Source: Orychophragmus violaceus
Taxonomy: Eukaryota; Streptophyta; Magnoliopsida; Brassicales; Brassicaceae
DNA: 64,000 nt
Direction of reading: 5' to 3'
Assembly (NCBI GenBank): GCA_030180135.1
Contig: CM058231.1
Coordinates: 50,168,235-50,232,234 of the forward strand
Below are positions 55,683 through 64,000 of the stretch, in pieces. A model generated the notes under the pieces. It did not search any database, was not told the DNA's origin, and worked only from the letters and a program-made list of their open reading frames with translations. Position 1 is the stretch's first letter, and each line of letters starts with the position of its first letter. Made by a program: the position numbers and the translations under genes.

Positions 55683-57320
55683 CATTGGTTCTTAGGTTTC
55701 TTGTTTTAGATTCATGTTTAGGTTGTTTAATCTGTTTAGATGTGTTTTGAATCCATTACTGATAAGAAAAACACATAAGACACTGAATTAAAATCCTGAA
55801 CAAACACTTGAATCACAAAACCGAGCTATATGACTCGGGTTTTGTTGATTGGCTAAGGCGTGATCGACCCGGCTTGGCCGGTTGGTGATCACGGCCAAAA
55901 GGCGACCGGTCGGGAGATCGGAACGATCGGGATCGGACGGTCGGGATGACCGGTTCGGTCGATCGGCCGAGTGATGCGTCCGTCCGTGCGCTGCGTCCCG
56001 TCCGTCTGGCGAGCGTCCATCCGGTCGCGTGCGCCGTCCCTGTCCCGTCCCGAACGTCCGGCTGGTTCGACCCGACCGTCCTCGATCTCGGATCGAACGG
56101 TTCGCGGCTGGGCGGCTGGACAAGATGTTCTTGGCTGGAAATTAGGTCACGACCAACTCGGTTTGGTTCGTGACTAATTCGGTTCGGTTCAATGCTCGGT
56201 TTAAGATTTAATTAAAATTGATTCGTTCTGGTTTAATAAACAGATTTTAATAATTTTATTAAAGTCTGGTTAAACCAGGATTAGAAATCCAATGTCGAAA
56301 GAAATATTGGATTTAGTGCCTAAACCAGGAATCTCTAATTTGATTTGGTTGGACCAAATAAATTGAGAAATTCCGGTTTAGTAAATAACCGGTTGACAAT
56401 TGTGGTCATCGTAGTAATTGAAACTTGGTTAGACCAGTTTTAATGAACCAGACCGGTTATGTCAATTAATTGGACAATTGGGTCATGTCTTGGACATGGA
56501 CAAATTCTTGGGCCTCGGGCCAAGAAGTTAAAACAATTGGGCCATTAATTGAGTCATTCTTCAGATTTAAATTTAAAACTTATTTTATAAAATAAAATTA
56601 TGATATTCGATTTTAAATTTTATAAAGTTCCGAAATTTCGAAATTAGAAAGTTTCCAAAATTAGAAGTTTCTAGATTTGCGGGTTTTGGATTTTAAAGAA
56701 AGGTTTCTAAAATTAGAAAGTTTCCAATTTTAGAAAGTTTCCAAAATAGTAGGTTTCCTTAAATAGAAAGTTTCCCGAAATAGTAATCTTCTATTTTGGG
56801 AATGAATTTTAATAAACCTATGAACCTCAAATAATATCAAGCGTTGGATGTCTTGTCCAGGCTATGTCAGCTGTCAAAGCCCATTCAATTGCATTCATGG
56901 CCTTACAGTGTGAGGATGTCTGCTTTTGCGTGGGTAAGACGGTTTGTGATTCATAAATGTCATTGGGAGTCCCAGACATTAATGATTACATGACTGTATA
57001 GTCTGGTTTTCTTGACTAGGCCATCGGGAGTCCCGGGCCTTGAGACATCAGGGTGGATTGGGCCTCGGGCCCAGATTCACAACCAAGAGTTATATCACGG
57101 ATATAATTAGCCGATATAGGGCTTACCGATATAAGCTAAGGTTGGGTGACGGCCAGTGGCCCACTTTAATCTTAGTTATATGTGGATCTTGGAATCATTA
57201 TATTCTATTGAGGGTAACTGATGTTATTGAATATAATGCATGATTAATCATATTAAATTTAATACGAGATTAATCATATTGAACATATTAACTAAAATCC
57301 TTTTATCTTATATTTCAGTT
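55683..57320 (+). other. Copia-5 5' leader
   Basis: It begins with an unusual GC-rich block (55855-56125) in the position held by the TCGAYCGA array in copia-1/-2. The rest matches them: GGTTTAGTAAATAACC region, AGAAAGTTTCC repeats (56630-56790), a 67-codon ORF (57040-57243) and stem arms CATTATATTC/GAATATAATG (57196-57205 and 57229-57238). Candidate intron 55561-57318. Confidence 0.75.
57040..57243 (+). other. Conserved 67-codon leader ORF upstream of gag
   Basis: The ORF begins MRHQGGLGLGPRF and ends before a TGA that overlaps the ATG of an extended gag frame (ATGA at 57240-57243). Counterparts of the same length lie at 6767-6970 (copia-1) and 17887-18090 (copia-2), with related 66-69-codon frames in copia-3 (46423-46626) and copia-4 (53683-53892) that share GDGQWPTL- and GSRNHCIL-like stretches. 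Between the two subfamilies only part of the peptide is conserved, and the DNA here also forms the conserved stem. It could be a regulatory upstream ORF or simply conserved RNA. I see no domain, signal peptide or membrane segment. Confidence 0.3.
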
Positions 57321-58340
57321 ATGATTAGCACAAACAATCAAAACACTTTCTCGATCTGGTCTGTCCTTAAGATGGACAAGCTGAACGGATCAAATTTCTT
57401 GACTTGGTCGCGGAACCTGAGGCTAGTCCTCAGGCAGGAGAGAAAGGACTATGTTCTTGAGAGAGCTCTCCCCGTAAGGATCGGGTCCAATGCCTCTCAT
57501 GCAGTATATGATGCTTGGAATAAGCATTATAATGATGCGGTAGATGTGCGTGGTCTGATATTGGCTACCATGGATTCAGACTTGCAGAAGCAATATGAGA
57601 ACATGGAGTCGCCAATAGAGATGATCAGCAGCCTGAAATTGAAATTTCAGGAGCAGATAAGAGTGGAGAGATACCGGTTGGTTAAGTCTCTCACTAGCTG
57701 CAAGCTACCAAATGATAATCCAGTAAGTCCTCATGTCAGTAAAATGATGGGTTACATTGATAACCTGAGGAAACTGGATTATCCAGTTAGCCAGGAATTG
57801 GCAACTGAGATCATTCTGCAGTCACTGCCGTCAAGCTATGATAAGTTCGTAAGGAACTATATCAAGAAAGGCTTAACGAAGACGTTGACTGAACTGCATG
57901 ATATGCTCAAGACAGTTGAGCCAAACGTGAAGAGTACCCTGTACAATCTCATGAATGAGAAGGGTAGGTTTACTAAACCTAATGCTGACAAGGGTGAAGA
58001 CAAAGTTGTCCAGATTTTGAATCATGGCAAGCGTGTGTCTTCTGAGCCCGAGTCAGATACCTCTTACGTTGATAAGTGCTGCTACTGTAAGGAGACAGGG
58101 CATTGGAAGAGAGATTGCATTAAATTCATGGAAGATGATGAGGAATTAAAGTCGATGTATGCGACTACTACCTCAGGTATTCATGTTATTACTTCAAGTT
58201 CTACCTTAAAGGTATTGGATACTGGTTGTGGCACTGATATTTGTGATAATATGCAGAGCCTAAGCAACAGTAGAACGTTGAAGAAAGGGCAAGTGAAACT
58301 ACATGTCTGGAAGGAGCTTGGGATGCTGCCTCAGCCGTAG
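57321..58340 (+). CDS. gag: Copia-5 Gag with protease stub (open)
   Basis: This 339-aa Gag starts at 57321 (MISTNNQNTFSIWSV), which aligns with copia-2 and lies 2 nt after TTTCAG. An in-frame ATG at 57240 would give 366 aa. It has the copia capsid region (LNGSNFLTWSRNLRLVL, SPIEMISSLKLKFQEQ, KMMGYIDNLRKLDYPVSQEL) and zinc knuckle CCYCKETGHWKRDC. It then enters a protease-like stub retaining Asp-Thr-Gly-Cys-Gly (VLDTGCGTDICDNMQSL), and stops about 25 residues later, well before a complete protease fold. The last residues (WKELGMLPQP) come from decayed sequence. Together with copia-1 it is one of two open gag copies among four non-autonomous elements. The C-terminal extension is specific to this lineage. 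Confidence 0.9.
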   Translation: MISTNNQNTFSIWSVLKMDKLNGSNFLTWSRNLRLVLRQERKDYVLERALPVRIGSNASHAVYDAWNKHYNDAVDVRGLILATMDSDLQKQYENMESPIEMISSLKLKFQEQIRVERYRLVKSLTSCKLPNDNPVSPHVSKMMGYIDNLRKLDYPVSQELATEIILQSLPSSYDKFVRNYIKKGLTKTLTELHDMLKTVEPNVKSTLYNLMNEKGRFTKPNADKGEDKVVQILNHGKRVSSEPESDTSYVDKCCYCKETGHWKRDCIKFMEDDEELKSMYATTTSGIHVITSSSTLKVLDTGCGTDICDNMQSLSNSRTLKKGQVKLHVWKELGMLPQP

Positions 58341-60845
58341 GGTTTTTCACTTATAGATCCCTTTGAGGCTTGTTTTTGTATTAAGTAATTGCTACAAAGT
58401 ACCTGCTTTAAGCAGTGTTGTCTTTCATTTTCTTGTAAGAATTTGAATGTTTTTCATTTTGATAAAAGACAAGTTTTGTTCTTTTGATCTTAATGAAATA
58501 TTAATTGTAGCACCCTATTCATGGAATGGGTTTTATATCTTAAACCAAAGAGTGCTTAAATGTAACATAAATACCAAATTGGTTTAAATCTGATGAATTA
58601 AACCTGATTTTCTTGGCATAAATGTCTTGGTCACAGAGAGTAAGTCGGATTCAGAAATCCCATAGTTATGAACTGTTGGGCTCATTTGAATGAATGTCTT
58701 ATGAGACTTGAATTCTGCTTACTAGACCAAAAGACAAAGGGCCCATCTTAGCCGAGCTAGAGAAAGGCCCAAAGGCTTATTGGAGATTGAACATACTCAT
58801 GTATGTGGTCCGATGAGCAGTAATGCCAGAGAAAAAATTTCTGTACTTCATTGTCTCGACTGATTAATTCAGTGAGTAAGAATGTGTTCATTTGATGAGA
58901 CACAAGAAGGAATTCTTTGACATGGTCGAAAGAGTTCTAGAATGAGGTATAGAATGTGAGTGACAGAAGTATTGAGACTTTGGATTAGATCCAAGTGAGA
59001 ATACTTAAGTCATCGATGGTGTGATCATCTGATTGAGTGTGAAGACGTTTCACAGCTCATTTCTCCTGAAAAACTGAAGGTTTTTCTGTGAGAAAGAATC
59101 AGATCTTATAAGAAATGATTAAAGATGAGTCACACGAATCTTCCATGATATTATTTAAGAATAACGCTCTAAAATATCTAAGTTTACGCTGAAATAGTTC
59201 CACAAATATCAGTTGAAAGACACCACGTAAATGTGGATTGGAATCGATCCAAATTTGTCTTTACTGAGTATTTGTAGTAGTGCTACTTCGCTGGTTGTCC
59301 TAAAGAAACTAAGGCTTGTTACTTTTACGTCCAATCTGTTTTCTAAGAAGGGAAGTTATTTTCCAAGAAGAACAGTGGGAGTAAAAGTGCAACGGATGGA
59401 TTTACAGATTTCTGTAGAATCTACAACTGTGAAGCCTTGTCCGAAGGAAACCTAGGCTTATTACTTTTACGTCCATTCTGTTTTCTAAGAAGGGAAGTTA
59501 TTTTCCAAGAAGAACAGTGGGAGTAAAAGTATAACTCGAAGAAATTCGAGAAATACAGGAGGCTGCTCAACCTGTTGAGGGAGAGCAGCGGAAGGATTTA
59601 CAGATTTCTGTAGAATCTACACCTGTGGAGCCTGAAGTTCGCAGATATGAAAGAATCAGTTACTAATCCGAGAATGATTTCTCGTCATTAGTTGAACCTG
59701 ATGATCATTAAAAGTCCGCATGATCTGATGATCATAGAAAGCGACGAATCTGCGAAATTCAAAGAAGCAAAAGTGAGCCCTTACTCCGAAATTACACTAT
59801 GTGTAAGTAAACTTCATTGATCCATTCATGGATGGAAGCAAACATATCGGAGTTGGAATCTTCGTTCTGTTGAAGTAGTCAAGGTTTTGACTTGAACAGG
59901 AATGAAGCGGAACTGTGTGTTCACTAATAGATTAGTGGGAGCGATATTGCATTTCTCATAGTGTATGTCAATGACATACTGATTCTCGGATATAACGTCC
60001 CAACGCTGTAGTCGGTAAAGGACTAGCTTGGGAGTTGGTTTAATGATTGACATGGGTAAAGCCACGTAGTTCTTGGATTTTGGATCTAAAGATAGAGATC
60101 CAAAAGAGCTGGTAGGACAAAGTCAGGATTCTTAAATTGACAAAGTCCTACACGTTTTGAGCAATCCAAGAAGGGTTTTATGCCAATGTCACATGGCATT
60201 AAGTTAAGCAAGATACAGTATCCTACGATAACTGCTGAGCTTAAATGCATGGATGAGATTCCATATGCGTCGGCAATTGGATCTATCATGTATGCCATGA
60301 AACATACTTGTTTAATGTTGCTTTCAAAGTTAAGCAAGACAAGTAAAGACCAGTCAAATCCTGCAAAGAATCAAGTTTCCTAAAGTATGTCCTAAAGTAT
60401 TTGAGGAATACTAAGGATAAGTTCTTGATTTACGGAGAAAGTGAGGTGCTATAAGTCGATAGAGTCTGAAAGTCAAGTTTCCAACAGACAAAGATGATTT
60501 CCGGTCACAGTCCGGTAATATCTTGTGTTTGTCTGGCGGTGCACGGCACTGTTGCTGACTCCATGACTTAAGCTGAATGTTTCGCAGCTTGGAAAGCGGC
60601 GAAAGAGGTTGTTTGGAAAGAAGAGTTCATCACTGAACTTGATGTGATTCCCAGCATAGATGAGACTAGCTGCACATCAAAGATCCAAACACCTTAAGGA
60701 TAGGTATAACCTATTCCGTGAGATAAATGACAGAGATGTTAAGTAGATCAGCAAGTTTCAACGAATGAGAACGTTGCTAATCTATTAACGAAGCCACTCC
60801 TTAGCCCTAAGCACGAGTCACGGACTGTAGCTGTAGGATAAGTGA
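58341..60845 (+). pseudogene. Copia-5 eroded pol
   Basis: The decayed order is pre-integrase (YSWNGFYILNQRVLKCNINT near 58510-58590), integrase core (VSTD region near 58840), the repeated segment with AAGAACAGTGGGAGTAAAAGT twice (about 59365 and 59511), RT catalytic area (about 59960-60010), the IPYASAIGSIMYAM region (60255-60300) and the RNase H end (60480-60840, still readable as TVADSMT*AE-like and KHVLR-like pieces). Stops and shifts occur throughout. The same large gaps relative to copia-2 occur in copia-1 and -3. Confidence 0.8.
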
Positions 60846-61711
60846 AGTTAAGATGTAGTCTTAATTTCAGTGGGAGTTAGTAAAGGGCTTTATTTAGTTA
60901 TTGATATGTTCTTGTAAAACATTTTTGATGTTTAATGAAATTATTATTTCAAGATTATTTTAACTGTGATGAAATAATCGTTCCAAAGTGATATAAACCA
61001 TTTTATAGGTCATCGAAGTAAATGACTTGATCTTGAGTCATCGAAGTCATTTAGCTTGATCATGAGACCCTATATTTGATAGATGTTTTATATCATCCCG
61101 TCCCTAGTCGAAGGTTGTTGAAATTGGAACACCAACAACCGTGTGAGACTGGATTGATACGTGACTTATGACAAAGTCTCAGTGTGTCATAGATGCGCGG
61201 CATCAAAGTCAGTACATAGGTGTATGTTTGGGAACATACGACCGGACAAGACCCGCTTATAAGAACTCTTCAGGATATTTATATCTGTGTCATAAGAGAT
61301 TCTTACTACGACTATAGAGTATAGTCCTTAGACCTGAGTTCGCATGCATGTGACTGCACATGGACTGATGCACTTTGATCATTGTCTAACGCTATCGTTC
61401 TGCGATAGTTATAAGGACCTTGTTTGGGTACATTATGAAATGAATAGTTTACAGTGATGGAACAAGACGGAATTTGTCCCTCCAATATAAATGGAGTGAA
61501 TATCTCTAGGCCAATCGGAGATTTGAATACTGGAAAATGCATGGCCATGCTCAAACGGACTTTCCCGAGTCGTTTGGATTGTCAGTATCAAATCAGAGTC
61601 CGATGAACAAGATTAGGCTTTATAAGGATGACACTAATCTTGCCTTATGACTAATCGAGATATTGAGACAAAAGGATTATGAATACAGAGATTCCAGTAC
61701 AAGTGGGAGAT
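60846..61711 (+). other. Copia-5 3' noncoding region and polypurine tract
   Basis: From about 60935 this is almost identical to copia-1 2190-2960 and copia-2 12979-13757. PPT AAGTGGGAGAT lies at about 61700-61710, directly before the 3' LTR. Confidence 0.8.
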
Positions 61712-62347
61712 TGTTGGAATTGTGTCCAGTAATCTCGGTACTGTCTCTAGAAAGTAAGAGTATGTCAAAGATCAGACATAAGTCATATAATGCTGGGGAT
61801 CATGATGGCTTGCTAGAGTCCGCTCATGATCTATAAGTCTTGGACTTATTGCCTTTATTATATGATCCCATATGGGTCACACGCTTAAGCTAGCAGGAAA
61901 TAATGTTGGAACGGCGTAGCAGAAGTACGACAAAAGTGCTAGGCATTTGTCGTACTAAGAGAGAAAGATTAATGGGTCTGATTAAATGGGATTTAATCAG
62001 ATTGGTGTTTTGGGCCCAAAAGCCCAAAAGGGAAAGAGAAGGCTTTTATAAACTAAAAGCCAAGTCTTTTCTCCCTAACCCTAACCCGAGCCGCGAACCT
62101 GCTCTCTCTCTGCGCCGATTTCATCAGTGGTCTAGCAGCCGTTTTTCTGTGATCGCGTGTGTGAGCCTTTGGAGGATCCATCCCTTGGTGGTTCTGCTGA
62201 TCTCTGACCTGTTCTATCTCCTTCCGCTGCATAAACAGGTAAAAGGTGAGATCCATAATGTTTCTAAATAAGAACACCTAGATCTAATGCATGTTTAGGT
62301 TGATATCAATATGAGAATTGAATCAGGATCAACCAAAACTTCCTACA
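61712..62347 (+). repeat. 3' LTR of copia-5
   Basis: This 636-bp LTR looks identical to 55034-55669. It ends at 62347 and is followed by TSD ACAAT and resumed copia-4 pol. Confidence 0.95.
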
Positions 62348-62352
62348 ACAAT

Positions 62353-64000
62353 GTATCTGCTTTAAGCAGAATTGTTTTTCATTTTCTTGTGAAGAATTTG
62401 AATGTTTTTCATTTTGATAAAGACAAGTTTTGTTCTTTTGATCTTAATGAAATGTTAATTGTAGCACCCTATTCAAGGAATGGGTTTTATATCTTAAACC
62501 AAAGAGTGCCTAAATATAACATAAATACCGAATTGGTTTAAATCTGATGAATTAAACCTGATTTTTCTTGGCATAAATGTTTTGGTCACATAGAGTGAGT
62601 CGGATTCAGAAACCCCATAGTTATGGACTTTTGGGCTCATTTGAAAGGATATCTTATGAGACTTGAATTCTTCTTACTGGACCAAAACACAAAGGGTCCA
62701 TCTTAGCCGAGCTAGAGAAAAGCCCAAAGGCTTATTGGACATTGGACATACTCATGTATGTGGTCCGATGAGCAGTAATGCCAGAGAAAATTTCCTGTAC
62801 TTCATTGTCTCTACTGATTACTTCAGTGAGTGTGACTGTGTTCATTTGATGAGACACAAGTCGGAATTCTTTGACATGGTCGAAAGAGTTCCAGAATGAA
62901 GTATAGAATCTGAATGACAGAAGTATTAAGACTCTGGATTAGATCACGAGTGAGAATACTTAAGTCATTGATTGTGTGATCATCTGAATGAGTGTGAAGT
63001 CGTTTCACAGCTCAATTCTCCTTTAAACCTAGAGGTGTTTCTGTGAGAATGAATCAGATCTTATAAGAAATGATTAAAGATGAGTCACACGAATCTTCCA
63101 TGATATTCTTTAAGAATAACGCTCTAAAATATCTAAGTTTACGCTGAAATAGTTCCACCAATATCAGTTGAAAGACACCACGTAAGTGTGGATTGGAATC
63201 GATCCAAATTCGTCTTTACTGAGTATTTGTAATTGTGCTACTTCGCTGGTTGTCCTAGGGAAACCAAGGCTTGTTACTTTTACGTCCATTCTGTTTTCTA
63301 AGAGGGGAAGTAACTTTCCAAGAAGAACAGTGGGAGTAAAAGTATAACTCGAAGAAATTCGAGAAATACAGGAGGCTGCTCAACCTGTTGAGGGAGAGCA
63401 ACGGATGGATTTACAGATTTCTGTAGAATCTGCACCTGTAAAGCCTGAAGTTCGCAGATCTGAATGAATCAGTTACTAATCCGAGAGTGATTTCTCATCA
63501 TTAGTTGAATCTGATGATCATTGAAAGTTCGCATGATCTGATGATCATTGAAAGCGACGAATCTGCGAAATTCAAAGAAGCGAAAGTGAGCCCGGACTCC
63601 GAAAATTACACTATGTGTAAGTTAGCTTCATTGATCCATTCATGGATGGAAGCAAACATATCGGAGTTGGAATCTTCGTTCTGTTGAAGTAGTCAAGGTT
63701 TTGACTTGAACAGGAACGAAGCGGAACTGTGCGTTTACTAATAGATATGTGGGAGCAATATTGCATTTCTCATAGTGTATGTCGATGACAAACTGATTCT
63801 CGAAAATAACGTTCCAATGCTGCAGTCGGTAAAGGACTGGCTTGGGAGTTGTTTTTGTGATTGACATGGGTAAAGCCACGTAGTTCTTGGATTTTGGATC
63901 TAAAGATAAAGATCCAAAAGAGCTGGTAGGACAAAGTCAGGATTCTTAAATTGACAAAGTCCTACACGTAATCAGCAATCCAAGAAGGGCTTTATGCCAA
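62353..64000 (+). pseudogene. Copia-4 eroded pol, continuation
   Basis: Pol resumes exactly where it was cut (GTATCTGCTTTAAGCAG). Pre-integrase (YSRNGFYILNQRVPKYNINT, near 62470-62540), integrase core GPMSSNARENFLYFIVSTDY (62760-62825), one copy of the AAGAACAGTGGGAGTAAAAG segment (near 63321), and the start of the RT catalytic area (63770-63800) follow. Stops are frequent. It leaves the window at 64000. Confidence 0.8.

Larger units (their letters stand above)
55034..62347 (+). mobile_element. Copia-5: non-autonomous Ty1/copia element with identical LTRs
   Basis: Two 636-bp LTRs (55034-55669 and 61712-62347) look identical by eye, with perfect TSD ACAAT (55029-55033 and 62348-62352). It is therefore the youngest insertion here. 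LTR ends and 3' region match copia-1/-2, but the LTR middle and the PBS-proximal leader are unique. Gag is open; pol is eroded. It needs a helper for everything except possibly Gag. Confidence 0.95.
51737..64000 (+). mobile_element. Copia-4: non-autonomous Ty1/copia element, split by copia-5, runs off window
   Basis: The 5' LTR 51737-52424 (688 bp, TGTTGGGAATGTCC ... ATCCTTCA) is related to copia-3. PBS, leader, gag without its start codon, and eroded pol follow. Copia-5 plus one TSD interrupts it at 55034-62352. Pol resumes at 62353 and continues to the window end. The 3' LTR is outside, so the TSD cannot be checked (left flank GGACC). Confidence 0.9.

Noticed and set aside
55855..56125. GC-rich block as bacterial contamination or captured host exon
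   Set aside because: It sits in the fixed leader slot after the PBS of an element with intact TSDs, and has low-complexity CGGTCGG/CGTCC content with no domain. An internal origin is more likely.

Overview
This window looks like plant nuclear heterochromatin, probably pericentromeric, and probably from a Brassicaceae species or a close relative. I found no host gene, tRNA, rRNA or bacterial-type feature. Almost every stretch I can identify is LTR retrotransposon, with elements inserted into other elements. The plant assignment rests on Ty1/copia elements primed by initiator tRNA-Met, Athila/Tat-type Ty3/gypsy elements primed by tRNA-Asp, telo-box/TGGGCC plant promoter motifs in the LTRs, and perfect 5-bp target-site duplications (TSDs). 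The family level is inference.

Layout. (1) 1-10377: minus-strand gypsy element A (leader plus a LTR of about 1.76 kb), split by copia-1 (1518-9007, TSD CTATG). (2) 10378-20559: 3' end and about 2.15-kb LTR of plus-strand gypsy element B, split by copia-2 (12307-20128, TSD TATGG), the only element here with an intact polyprotein (1325 aa). (3) 20560-25600: two diverged copies of a gypsy polyprotein tail, with unassigned spacer and a gag-like fragment between them. (4) 25600-34828: decayed minus-strand Tat/Athila-type element D, interrupted by a compact young non-autonomous gypsy element E (28628-33631, TSD GAAAC). (5) 34829-38933: plus-strand Athila-type element H (5' LTR, PBS, broken gag), an unresolved 0.85-kb insert, and protease-bearing fragment G. 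(6) 38934-51736: minus-strand element F (3' LTR, 3' noncoding region, gag-protease ORF with one stop), interrupted by copia-3 (41419-48775, TSD CAGAC) and by an inverted solo LTR (50119-51277). (7) 51737 to the window end: plus-strand copia-4, interrupted by copia-5 (55034-62347, TSD ACAAT; LTRs apparently identical).

How the parts work together. Copia-2 encodes gag, protease, integrase, reverse transcriptase and RNase H. Copia-1, -3, -4 and -5 keep a gag ORF (open in two, damaged in two) but share an eroded pol. They have young LTR pairs, so their mobilisation in trans by a copia-2-like helper is the natural inference. E and F show the same strategy in the gypsy superfamily, with no reverse transcriptase or integrase. 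Copia-1 and copia-2 are almost identical in LTR ends, leader and 3' region but strongly diverged in coding core, as if coding cassettes had been exchanged inside a common noncoding frame.

Most unusual signals: (a) a paired TCGAYCGA box with 20-22 bp spacing, recurring in unrelated copia and gypsy elements; (b) a stem just upstream of gag in all five copia elements whose two central base pairs differ between subfamilies with compensation on both arms; (c) a candidate leader intron in all five copia elements running from a donor in the LTR to a TTTCAG acceptor 2 nt before the gag ATG position.
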